DNA of 64,000 nt, taken from positions 62,001 through 126,000 of the forward strand of contig NZ_JAMZEA010000012.1 of assembly GCF_024172125.1 (NCBI RefSeq), in the 5' to 3' direction. The stretch comes from Actinomadura rupiterrae. Its GTDB lineage: Bacteria > Actinomycetota > Actinomycetes > Streptosporangiales > Streptosporangiaceae. Under the pieces are notes generated by a model. It did not search any database. It had not been told where the DNA came from and saw nothing but the letters and a program-made list of their open reading frames with translations. Within the stretch, counting starts at the first letter, position 1. Each line of letters begins with the position of its first letter. Below are positions 33,287 to 41,983 of this stretch, one piece after another. Position numbers and translations under genes: made by a program.

Positions 33287-35821
33287 GTGGCAGGCAACCT
33301 CACGCGCGACGAGGCGCGGGAACGGGCGAGGCTGCTCACCGTCGAGTCGTACGAGGTGGAGCTCGACCTGACGACCGGCGCCGAGCGGTTCGGCTCCACC
33401 ACCGCGATCCGGTTCGGCTGCGCCGAGCCCGGCGCGTCGAGCTTCGTCGACCTGCACGGCGGGGTCGTGCACGAGGTGACGCTGAACGGCCGGGCGCTCG
33501 ACCCGGCGTCCTACGACGCGGAGAAGGGCCGCATCCCGCTGCCGGACCTGGCCGCCGAGAACGAGCTGAAGGTCGTGGCGGAGGCCACCTACTCCCGCTC
33601 CGGCGAGGGCCTGCACCGGTTCGTCGACCCGGTCGACCAGTCCGTCTACCTCTACACGCAGTTCGAGACGGCCGACGCGCACCGGATGTTCACCTGCTTC
33701 GACCAGCCGGACCTGAAGGCGACGCACGAGTTCACGATCACCGCCCCCGAGGACTGGCAGGTCGTGTCGAACGAGGCACCCGACCGGGTCGAGGGCGCGG
33801 TGCGGCACTTCCCGAAGACGCCGCGGATCTCCACCTACATCACCGCGCTGGTCGCCGGGCCGTACCACGTCGTCCGGGACGAGTACCGGCGCAAGGACGG
33901 CACGGTCATCCCGCTCGGCGTGTTCTGCCGCGCGTCCCTGGCCGAGCACCTGGACGCGGACGCCATCGTGGACGTCACGCGGCAGGGCTTCGCCTTCTTC
34001 GAGGACGTCTTCGGCCGCCCGTACCCGTTCTCCAAGTACGACCAGCTGTTCGTGCCGGAGTTCAACGCGGGCGCGATGGAGAACGCGGGCTGCGTGACGT
34101 TCCTGGAGGACTACGTCTTCCGCAGCCGGGTCACCGACGCCGCCTACGAGCGCCGCGCCGAGACGATCCTGCACGAGATGGCGCACATGTGGTTCGGCGA
34201 CCTGGTCACCATGCGCTGGTGGGACGACCTGTGGCTGAACGAGTCGTTCGCGACGTTCATGAGCGTGCTGTGCCAGGCCGAGGCGACCAAGTGGAAGGGC
34301 GCCTGGACGACGTTCGCGAACCTGGAGAAGGCGTGGGCGTACCGGCAGGACCAGCTGCCGTCCACGCACCCGATCTCGGCCGACATCCCGGACATCCGGG
34401 CGGTGGAGGTCAACTTCGACGGCATCACCTACGCGAAGGGCGCGAGCGTCCTGAAGCAGCTGGTGGCCTACGTCGGGCGGGACAACTTCCTCGAAGGCGT
34501 CCGGCACTACTTCGACCGGCACGCGTGGGGCAACACCGTCCTCGCGGACCTGCTCGGCGCGCTGGAGCAGACGTCCGGGCGGGAGCTGACGTCCTGGTCG
34601 AAGGAGTGGCTGGAGACCGCGGGCGTCAACACCATGCGCCCGTCCTACGAGCTGGACGAGGACGGCAACTTCTCGTCCTTCGCCGTCCTGCAGGAGGCCA
34701 AGCCCGAGTACCCGACGCTGCGCTCGCACCGCCTCGCGATCGGCCTGTACGACCGGACGCCGGACGGCATCGTCCGCCGCCGCCGGGTCGAGCTGGACGT
34801 CGTCGGCGCGCGCACCGAGGTGCCCGAGCTGGTCGGCGACAAGCGCCCGGACCTGATCCTGGTGAACGACGACGACCTGACCTACACCAAGGTCCGGCTC
34901 GACGACCACTCGCTGAAGACGCTGGTCGAGGGCATCGGCGACGTCAAGGAGAGCCTGCCGCGGGCCCTGTGCTGGTCGGCGGCGTGGGACATGACCCGCG
35001 ACGCCGAGATGGCGACGCGCGACTACGTCCGGCTCGTCCTGTCCGGGATCCGCGGCGTCACCGACATCATGGTCACCCAGACCCTGCTGCGGCAGGCGCG
35101 CACCGCCCTCCAGCAGTACGCGGACCCGGCCTGGCGTCCCGAGGGCCTGCGGCTGATGGCGGACGCGCTGTACGACCTCGCCCGCGAGGCCGCGCCCGGC
35201 TCGGACTTCCAGCTCGCCTACGTCCAGGCGTTCACCGGGGTCGCGTCCTCGGCGGAGCACCTCGCCTACGTCCGGGCCCTGCTGGACGGCACCGAGGTCC
35301 TGGACGGCCTGACCGTCGACACCGAGCTGCGCTGGACGCTGCTGCGCCGCCTGGTCGTCACCGGCGAGGCCGGGCAGGCCGACCTGGACGCCGAGCTGAA
35401 GCGCGACCCGACCGCGGCGGGCGAGCGGCACGCCGCCGCCGGCGCCGCCGCGATCCCGACCGCCGAGGCCAAGGCCGCCGCCTGGGACAAGATCGTGTCC
35501 GGGACGCTGCCGAACGCCGTGTTCCGCGCCACGATCGGCGGCTTCGTCGACCCGGACCAGACCGACCTGCTGCTGCCCTACGTCGACAAGTACTTCGCCG
35601 AGGTGGGCCGCATCTGGAAGGAGTGGTCGAGCGACACGTCCCAGACGTTCGCCGAGGTCGGCTACCCGTTCCTGGTGATCGACCAGTCCACGGTCGACCG
35701 CACGGACGCCTACATCGCCGACGAGCGGCCGCCGTCCGCCCTCGCCCGCCTTCTCTCCGAAGGCCGCGACGGCGTCGCCCGGGCGCTCAAGGCCCGGGCG
35801 AAGGACGCCGCCACCGCCTAA
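33287..35821 (+). CDS. pepN: Aminopeptidase N (M1 family)
   Basis: An 844-residue cytoplasmic zinc aminopeptidase. The substrate-amine motif is FNAGAMENAGC near residue 264, the zinc site is ILHEMAHMWFGDLVTMRWWD near 295 with the third ligand in LNESFATF, and the C-terminal half is the ERAP1-like helical domain. The length matches actinomycete PepN (about 850). GTG 33287 is preferred because AAGGAG lies 5 bases upstream. It removes N-terminal residues in peptide turnover. A strong hairpin terminator follows its stop. Confidence 0.94.
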   Translation: MAGNLTRDEARERARLLTVESYEVELDLTTGAERFGSTTAIRFGCAEPGASSFVDLHGGVVHEVTLNGRALDPASYDAEKGRIPLPDLAAENELKVVAEATYSRSGEGLHRFVDPVDQSVYLYTQFETADAHRMFTCFDQPDLKATHEFTITAPEDWQVVSNEAPDRVEGAVRHFPKTPRISTYITALVAGPYHVVRDEYRRKDGTVIPLGVFCRASLAEHLDADAIVDVTRQGFAFFEDVFGRPYPFSKYDQLFVPEFNAGAMENAGCVTFLEDYVFRSRVTDAAYERRAETILHEMAHMWFGDLVTMRWWDDLWLNESFATFMSVLCQAEATKWKGAWTTFANLEKAWAYRQDQLPSTHPISADIPDIRAVEVNFDGITYAKGASVLKQLVAYVGRDNFLEGVRHYFDRHAWGNTVLADLLGALEQTSGRELTSWSKEWLETAGVNTMRPSYELDEDGNFSSFAVLQEAKPEYPTLRSHRLAIGLYDRTPDGIVRRRRVELDVVGARTEVPELVGDKRPDLILVNDDDLTYTKVRLDDHSLKTLVEGIGDVKESLPRALCWSAAWDMTRDAEMATRDYVRLVLSGIRGVTDIMVTQTLLRQARTALQQYADPAWRPEGLRLMADALYDLAREAAPGSDFQLAYVQAFTGVASSAEHLAYVRALLDGTEVLDGLTVDTELRWTLLRRLVVTGEAGQADLDAELKRDPTAAGERHAAAGAAAIPTAEAKAAAWDKIVSGTLPNAVFRATIGGFVDPDQTDLLLPYVDKYFAEVGRIWKEWSSDTSQTFAEVGYPFLVIDQSTVDRTDAYIADERPPSALARLLSEGRDGVARALKARAKDAATA

Positions 35822-35834
35822 GCGAACCCGAGGA

Positions 35835-35863
35835 GGCCGCCCGTCCCCAGCGGACGGGCGGCC
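35835..35863 (+). terminator. Intrinsic terminator of pepN
   Basis: GGCCGCCCGTCC (35835-35846) pairs perfectly with GGACGGGCGGCC (35852-35863) over the 5-base loop CCAGC, followed by TTCTGCT. It begins 13 bases after the stop. Confidence 0.85.
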
Positions 35864-35946
35864 TTCTGCTGCCACGGCGGCGCGGGTGGGGAAGGTTTTC
35901 CATCGGCGGCGGATTGATCGGTGAGAACGCGTGGCAGAGTGTCGGG

Positions 35947-36924
35947 GTGGAGACCGCGCGGGACGTGCTCAGGGTGTTGGCGGGGCGGTATGCGTTCGGG
36001 GACCTGGAGGCGCTGACGGCGTCGGCCCAGGGCCCCGTCGCGCCGCTGTGCGCGTTCGGGCAGCGCGTGCTCGACCTGGACGCCGAGGACTTCGGGATGC
36101 CGGAGGAGGCAGGGGAGGTCCCGAAGGACCTGCTCGACCGGGCGCGGGCGAGCCGGATGCCGCAGACGGCGAAGGAGCGTCCGCGCGGGGCGCTGGCGAG
36201 CCTGCGTCCGGCGTACCGGCTGCTGCTGGAGGTCATCGAGATCCGGTGGCGCCGCCGGGAGATGGCGCCGCTGGTGGCGGCCGTGCACATCGCGAGCGAG
36301 TACGCGCCGATGCTGGCGTGGGAGCCGGTGCTCGGGCACGCGGGCGACCCGGCGCTGATCGGACGGTCGGTGTCCGGCCCGGACAGCCGGTTCGGCGTGC
36401 CCGTGGAGCCGGGGTCGGAGCGGCGCTGCGACCACACCCGGCCCGAGCGGTCTGCCTGCGAGCGGACGCTGCGCGTCGCGCAGGAGCCGGGGCCGGGCTG
36501 GCGCGCCTACCTGGACCGGCAGCACAGCCAGGTGGCGCGGGCGCTCGGCGACTGCGCCGCCAGGTGCCGGACGCCGTGCAGCGTCATGACCCGGCTGGAC
36601 GACCGGATCCGCGCCGAGCTGACCGACCGCTGCCGGCTCGCGGCGGACTTCGCCGACAGCGCCCTGGTGCGGCTGCGGCACGCGGCGCCGGTCGGGCACG
36701 GGTTCGGGGTCCCGTCGCCGGAGGAGGTCGAGACGGCGTGGGCGCGTGCCCGGGCGTCGCTGCGGCACCACCCGCTGGGCGAGGTGGCCCTGAAGAACGA
36801 GGACACCGACGATTACCCGCTGCCGGGGCTGCCCGGCCTGTTCTCGGCCATCGCGTCCACGGAGATCGTCAAGGACGACCTCCTGGAGGAGGTCTCCCGC
36901 CGCCTCAAGGACGCGCTGGCCTGA
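35947..36924 (+). CDS. Hypothetical protein with cysteine clusters
   Basis: A 325-residue soluble protein of unknown family. It starts near GTG 35947 (METARDVLRVLAGRYAFGDL); the ribosome site is weak, so the start is uncertain. The central part has RRCDHTRPERSACERTLRV and then GDCAARCRTPCSV (CX3CX3C), five cysteines and a His within about 50 residues, which could bind zinc or an Fe-S cluster. It is convergent with malQ, 6 bases apart. Base composition is like the neighbours. No function is proposed. Confidence 0.7.
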   Translation: METARDVLRVLAGRYAFGDLEALTASAQGPVAPLCAFGQRVLDLDAEDFGMPEEAGEVPKDLLDRARASRMPQTAKERPRGALASLRPAYRLLLEVIEIRWRRREMAPLVAAVHIASEYAPMLAWEPVLGHAGDPALIGRSVSGPDSRFGVPVEPGSERRCDHTRPERSACERTLRVAQEPGPGWRAYLDRQHSQVARALGDCAARCRTPCSVMTRLDDRIRAELTDRCRLAADFADSALVRLRHAAPVGHGFGVPSPEEVETAWARARASLRHHPLGEVALKNEDTDDYPLPGLPGLFSAIASTEIVKDDLLEEVSRRLKDALA

Positions 36925-36930
36925 GCGGGC

Positions 36931-38913
36931 TCAGGGGCGCGGCGGCCGGAGCGGTCCGAGGTCGTCCAGGAGGACGGGGTGGGTGGCGGCGTCGGCCAGG
37001 GGGACGCGCCAGTTGGGGTATTCGTCGGTCGTGCCGGGCTGGTTCTGCGTGCGGCGCTCGCCCACGAGGTCGGTGAGCGCGAGGCCGGCGAGGCGGGCCG
37101 GGGTGCGGCGCAGGAAGGCGTGCAGGGCTTGGACGACCTCTGCGTCGTGCGCGGTCGAGCCGTCGTCCAGCGCCGCCAGGACGGTCGCCGGAGGTGTCGC
37201 CAGCAGCCCTTCCGCGGCCAGGAGGTCGAGCCATTCGCCCAGGTCGCGGCGGTGTTCGGCGTCCTCGACCGCGCGCGGCCGGGTCAGCAGGCCGAGCCGG
37301 TCGCGCAGGTCGATGTGGTCGCCGTGCAGCATCCCGGTAATCGGCGGCATGTCGTGCGTGCCGACCGTGGCCAGGGACAGCTCCCGCCACTCCCCCGGGG
37401 GTTTCGGACGTCCGTTACCGTCGCGCTCGAACCAGAGCAGGGACGTCCCGTAGACGCCGCGCGCGGCCAGGTCCTCGCGGAGGCCGGGTTCGACGGTGCC
37501 GAGGTCCTCGCCGACGACCACGCCGCCGGTTCGGGCGGCCTCCCAGGTCAGGGCGGAGAGCATCGCGTCCCGGTCGGCGGCGACGTACGCGCCGTCCGCC
37601 GGGGACGCGCCGTCCGGCACCCACCACAGGCGCGACACCTGCATCGCGTGGTCGAGCCGCAGCCCGCCGCCGTGCCGGAGCGCCGCCGCGACCATGCCGC
37701 GGAACGGCAGGTAGGCGGCCTCGGCGAGGCGTCCGGGGTGCCAGGGCGGCTGGCCCCAGTCCTGGCCGAGCTGGTTGAACTCGTCCGGCGGCGCCCCGAC
37801 GCTCATGCCGGGCGCGAACAGCGGCCGGTACATCCACGCGTCCGCGCCGGCCGGATGCACGCCGACCGCCAGGTCATGGACGATCCCGACCGGCATCCCC
37901 GCCCCGCGCGCCGCCGCCTGCGCCGCGCCGAGCTGCCGATCGAGCTGCCACTGCAGCCACGCATGGAAGTTCACGCGGTCGGCGAGCCGGTACGCCGCGG
38001 CCCGCATGGCCGGGCCCTCGGCGTCGCGCAGCTCGGCGGGCCATTCACGCCAGTCCGGCCCCTGCTCCTCGCACAGCGCACACCACGTCGCGAATGCCGT
38101 AAGCGGCGCGCCCTCCCGGGCCCGGAACTCGTCCGGCTCGTGCGCACGCGCGTTGTAGAGGATCTCCAGGGCCTCTAGCTTGGCCGTCCAGACCGCGTCG
38201 CGGTCCAGGGCGTCCAGGGTCGCGTTACGGGCGCGTAGGGGCGCGCTGAGGCGGTCTACACGGTCGCGCTCGTCCGCCGCGAGGGACGCGTATTCGGGGA
38301 CGTCCTCGACGCGCAGGTACAGCGGGCTGGCAAAGCGGCGGCTCATCGGCGAGTACGGCGACGGCCCGACCGGCGGGACGGGCTCGGTCGCGTGCAGCGG
38401 GTTGATCAGGACGAACCCCGCGCCTTGCCGCCCGCCCCACGCGGCGAGGTCGGCGAGATCGCGCAGGTCGCCCATCCCCCAGGACGCCCGCGACCGGACG
38501 GAGTACAGCTGCGCCGTCACGCCCCACGCGGCGGGCCCCGTACCGAGCCGTTCCGGCGCGACGAGCAAGGCCGCCTCCGCGCCGTCCACGGACAGCTCGT
38601 GCCAGCCGAGCGGCAGCTCCTCGTCCGTGGGGAGGTCGAGGACGCGGCCGTCCGCGAGCACGACCGTGCCGTCCTTGCCGAGGGGGCGTCCGGGCCGCGT
38701 CACCACGACGGGCGGGAGGCGGCGCGGCGTGGCGGCCCGCTCCAGCTCGTCCCGGATGGACGCGGAGGTCGAGACGTCCGCCCCGAGGGACGTGAGGACG
38801 GCCCGCAGCGTCTCGGGCGAGACCACCGCGGGCCGTCCCCGCCAGTCGAAGTAGTCGGTGGAGACGCCGTGCGCGCGGGCCAGCGCCCGCAGGTCCAGAT
38901 CCCGGTCCTTCAC
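36931..38913 (-). CDS. malQ: 4-alpha-glucanotransferase (amylomaltase, GH77)
   Basis: A protein of about 660 residues. GH77 motifs include PYSPMSRRFASPLYL near residue 190, GLRLDHAMQVSRLWWVPDG with the catalytic nucleophile Asp, VVVGEDLGTVEPGLREDLAA with the acid/base Glu, and ATVGTHDMPPITG with the third Asp. It rearranges malto-oligosaccharides in glycogen or maltose metabolism. The start is one of two GTG codons (38919 or 38913) or a TTG at 38934. No other mal gene is adjacent; a GH13 glucosidase lies 20 kb away. Confidence 0.92.
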   Translation of the reverse strand: MKDRDLDLRALARAHGVSTDYFDWRGRPAVVSPETLRAVLTSLGADVSTSASIRDELERAATPRRLPPVVVTRPGRPLGKDGTVVLADGRVLDLPTDEELPLGWHELSVDGAEAALLVAPERLGTGPAAWGVTAQLYSVRSRASWGMGDLRDLADLAAWGGRQGAGFVLINPLHATEPVPPVGPSPYSPMSRRFASPLYLRVEDVPEYASLAADERDRVDRLSAPLRARNATLDALDRDAVWTAKLEALEILYNARAHEPDEFRAREGAPLTAFATWCALCEEQGPDWREWPAELRDAEGPAMRAAAYRLADRVNFHAWLQWQLDRQLGAAQAAARGAGMPVGIVHDLAVGVHPAGADAWMYRPLFAPGMSVGAPPDEFNQLGQDWGQPPWHPGRLAEAAYLPFRGMVAAALRHGGGLRLDHAMQVSRLWWVPDGASPADGAYVAADRDAMLSALTWEAARTGGVVVGEDLGTVEPGLREDLAARGVYGTSLLWFERDGNGRPKPPGEWRELSLATVGTHDMPPITGMLHGDHIDLRDRLGLLTRPRAVEDAEHRRDLGEWLDLLAAEGLLATPPATVLAALDDGSTAHDAEVVQALHAFLRRTPARLAGLALTDLVGERRTQNQPGTTDEYPNWRVPLADAATHPVLLDDLGPLRPPRP

Positions 38914-38955
38914 CCCCACCCCATGCCCGCCCAAAACGGGCCCAAAGCCCGGCGG

Positions 38956-40392
38956 TCAGGCGTGCCAGATCTCGGGCTTGCGGTGCGCCCAGGGGCGCGC
39001 CTCTTCGAGCTGCGCGGACAGCGAGATGAGCGTGCCCTCGCCGCCCGGACGGCCCGCGAGCATGATCCCGATCGGCAGGCCCTCGTCCGTCCAGTGCAGC
39101 GGGACGTTGACGGCGGGCTGGCCGGAGACGTTGTAGACCGAGGTGAACGGCGTGTACAGCTTCTGCCGCTCGAAGTTCTCCTGCGGTTCCTGGCCGTGGA
39201 AGTACCCGATCGGGGCCGGGGGCTGGGCCAGCGTCGGGTGCAGGATGGCGTCGTACTGCTCCAGCACCGGCAGGACGGTCCGCATGGCCGACTGGAGGGC
39301 CGCGTGGGCCTGCATGAGCGCCGGGCCGCCGGTGGCGTGGCCGCGCTCGCGCAGCCACCGCGTGAGCGGCTGCAGGATCTCCTCTCGGTCGGGCGCGACG
39401 GGCGTGAGGGTGGCCATCGCCGCCCAGAGCGTCTCGAAGTGCGGCACCAGGTCGGCGTTCCACAGCACCGGGACGTCCACGACCTCGTGGCCGAGCTCCT
39501 CCAGCAGGACGGACGCCTCGTCGTACGCGGCCTGGACGTCCGGGTGGATCACCACGCCGGGGACGCCCGCCTCGATGCTGCGGGCGATGCGGAGGCGGCC
39601 CGGCGGGCGCTCGGTGTACGAGAGGAACGTCCCCTCGACGTCCGGCGCGCGGTAGATGTCGCCGGGACGCGGACCCGACATGACGTCCAGCAGGAGCGCG
39701 GCGTCCCGGACGGTCCGGGTGATCGGCCCGTTAGTGGACAGGCCGAAAAGGTCCGGGACGATCGGCCCGTGCGAGATCCGCCCGCGGGACGGCTTGATGC
39801 CGAACAGGCCGCACGCCGACGCCGGGATGCGGATCGAGCCGCCGCCGTCGCTGCCCTGCGCGACCGGAGCGAGACCGGACGCGACCGCCGCGGCCGCCCC
39901 GCCGGACGAACCGCCCGCCGAGCGGGAGGTGTCCCAGGGCGTCCGGGCCGGGGGCGCCACGTCGTTTTCCGTATAACAGGGCAGACCGAATTCCGGAGTG
40001 TTCGTCTTGCCCAGATGGACAGACCCCGCTTCCCTCAACCGCACCACAACAGTGTCGTCGGCGAAGCCGGTGAGGTCGGCGTGCGCGGCCGAGCCGAGCG
40101 TCATCCGCACCCCGGACACCATGTTCAGGTCCTTGACCGGAACCGGCACGCCGAGCAGCGGCGGCAGCTCGGCCGGGTCGTCCGCGCCGGTCACGAGCTT
40201 CTCCGCGGCGCGCGCCTGCTCCAGCGCGAGCTCGGGGGTGAGCGTGACGTACGCGCCGACCCGGTCGTTCAGCCGCTCGGCGCGGTCGAGGTAGTGGCGG
40301 GTCAGCTCGACGGGCGAGACCTCGCCGGAACGGACGGCGGCGGCGGTCTGTTCGGCCGTGAGGTCGTGGGTATGAGTCACTGAGTCGGTCAC
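38956..40392 (-). CDS. Amidase-signature family amidase
   Basis: A 478-residue amidase. The Ser-Ser-Lys triad is visible: the lysine in GVPVPVKDLNMVSG near residue 85, and the Gly/Ser-rich loop SAGGSSGGAAAAVASGL with GSDGGGSIRIPAS after it. It hydrolyses an unknown amide in the cytoplasm. TAGCGT lies 7 bases before GTG 40392 with no ribosome site, so a leaderless start is likely. It is close to malQ on the same strand, but about 40 bases separate them and no functional link is clear. Confidence 0.9.
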   Translation of the reverse strand: MTDSVTHTHDLTAEQTAAAVRSGEVSPVELTRHYLDRAERLNDRVGAYVTLTPELALEQARAAEKLVTGADDPAELPPLLGVPVPVKDLNMVSGVRMTLGSAAHADLTGFADDTVVVRLREAGSVHLGKTNTPEFGLPCYTENDVAPPARTPWDTSRSAGGSSGGAAAAVASGLAPVAQGSDGGGSIRIPASACGLFGIKPSRGRISHGPIVPDLFGLSTNGPITRTVRDAALLLDVMSGPRPGDIYRAPDVEGTFLSYTERPPGRLRIARSIEAGVPGVVIHPDVQAAYDEASVLLEELGHEVVDVPVLWNADLVPHFETLWAAMATLTPVAPDREEILQPLTRWLRERGHATGGPALMQAHAALQSAMRTVLPVLEQYDAILHPTLAQPPAPIGYFHGQEPQENFERQKLYTPFTSVYNVSGQPAVNVPLHWTDEGLPIGIMLAGRPGGEGTLISLSAQLEEARPWAHRKPEIWHA

Positions 40393-40574
40393 ACGCCGAA
40401 CGCTAGCCGCAGGCACGGGAGGACAATGAACCTACCCGTCCGCCGAGTCCGCGAACCGCCCGGAAACGGCGACAAAACTATTAACCCGGCATGACTGGTC
40501 GGGGACCGGCGAAGTGATTACTCTGCGCTCGGAGGATCATGCTTCCGGCGCGAAAGGAACACGGAGCGTCACCT

Positions 40575-41498
40575 ATGGCGATCACGGAACGGAGCAACCC
40601 GCAGAAGGCCCGCGGCCAGCCCGAACAGGCCGCGGAGCGGCGCCGGCCCGAAGGCGAACCCGTCGCCGTCGCAGCCGGCGAGCACGGCGCGCCCGGCGTG
40701 CCGGGCGAACCCGGCACAGCCCGAGATCCCGGCGGGCCCCCCGAATCCGGCGGAGCCGCGGTTCAGGGCTCGGTCCAGGAGCAGTCCGGCCCGCTCGGGC
40801 TGGGCGACAGGCTCGGCGACCCCGCCACGCGGCGGTGGCTCCAGCGCGGCGTGGCCGCGCTGGCGGTGCTGCTGCTGGTGTCGGTCGTCCTCAACTTCAA
40901 GCTCGGCCTCATCGCGGCGGTCCTCGTCGTGGCGGCGGACGTGTTCCGCCGGGCCCGCACGGCCTCCAGCGTGGAGGCGTGGCAGAAGGCCTCGGCGGTC
41001 GAGCGCAGAACCGAACGGCAGCTGAAGTCCCTGGAGAAGAACGGCTACCGGGTGCTGCACGCCCGGGCCGTGCCCCGCGACGACGACGGTGTCAGCGACG
41101 GCCGGATCGACCACCTGGTCATCGGCCCGAGCGGGGTGTACGCGATCGACTCCGAGGCGTGGGACAAGCGGCTGCCGGTCCGCACGCTCTCCCACCGCAA
41201 GCTCTTCCACGGCCCCTTCAACAAGAAGGACCGGCTGGACGAGACGCACTGGGAGGCGGACCTGGCCAGCAAGATCATCAGCGGCCGGGTCGGCTTCGAG
41301 GTGCCGGTCCAGGGTTCGGTGGCGATCTACGGGCCGTCCATCCCGTGGAAGGTCATGCGCGTCCGCGACGTCGACGTGTACGCGGGGAACCGGGCGCGCG
41401 GCTACCTGCGCCGCCGGCCGCGCATACTCACCGGCACCGACGTGGAGCGCATCTTCCAGGCGGCGGAGGAGTCCCTGCCGCCGAAGTACCCCGACTGA
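40575..41498 (+). CDS. NERD-domain protein with two membrane segments
   Basis: A 307-residue protein. An N-terminal Pro/Gly/Glu-rich region of 80 residues is followed by two hydrophobic segments (residues 95-130) and the nuclease-related domain with ERRTERQLKSLEKNGYRVL and GRIDHLVIGPSGVYAIDSE. In typical NERD domains the last strand ends in (D/E)xK; here it reads DSE, so nuclease activity may be lost. GGAG at 40563 supports ATG 40575; ATG 40539 is an alternative. A 15-base repeat array begins at its stop codon. Confidence 0.8.
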   Translation: MAITERSNPQKARGQPEQAAERRRPEGEPVAVAAGEHGAPGVPGEPGTARDPGGPPESGGAAVQGSVQEQSGPLGLGDRLGDPATRRWLQRGVAALAVLLLVSVVLNFKLGLIAAVLVVAADVFRRARTASSVEAWQKASAVERRTERQLKSLEKNGYRVLHARAVPRDDDGVSDGRIDHLVIGPSGVYAIDSEAWDKRLPVRTLSHRKLFHGPFNKKDRLDETHWEADLASKIISGRVGFEVPVQGSVAIYGPSIPWKVMRVRDVDVYAGNRARGYLRRRPRILTGTDVERIFQAAEESLPPKYPD

Positions 41499-41652
41499 TC
41501 AACGCACCACCAGCACGCTGATCAACGCACCACCGATCGACGCACCATCGCCCAATGCACCACCGGTCAACGCAGTACCGATCGACGTACCAGTGATCAA
41601 CGCACCGGTGACCGACGCACGCTGATCAACGCACCACCGATCGACGCACCGC
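41496..41652 (+). repeat. 15-base tandem array starting at the NERD gene stop codon
   Basis: About ten to eleven units of the form TGATCAACGCACCAC run from the stop TGA itself. Variants include CGATCGACGCACCAT and CGGTCAACGCAGTAC, and two units are slightly irregular. Four copies begin with the same TGATCAACGCACC. The rest of the gap to ilvD (41653-41983) is GC-rich and holds no supported gene. Confidence 0.88.
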
Positions 41653-41983
41653 CCGGGCGGTCCAGCCGGACCGGGCCGCCCATCAGGCTCGACGACGAGC
41701 TTCCCCACGCGCCCGGAGCAGCCGTCCCGGCGCGGCGCGGGCGCCCTCCGCCCGCCCCCGGCCCGCGCCTTGCCGGAAACAGGCGTTCCAGCATGTGAGA
41801 CGAGACGTCCAGGGTTCCGCCGGGGCATGCGCGCGGCGTTGGTACGATCGGACGCACCGGCCGACCGGCGGCAGCGCCGCGCCACCCGCCCGCTGCGGCC
41901 CGAGCCCGGCCCGCGCCCGCCCCACCCGCCGCGGACGAGGTCCCGCTCGCCGTCCACGCTCGTCCACGGTTGGAAGAGGTCCC

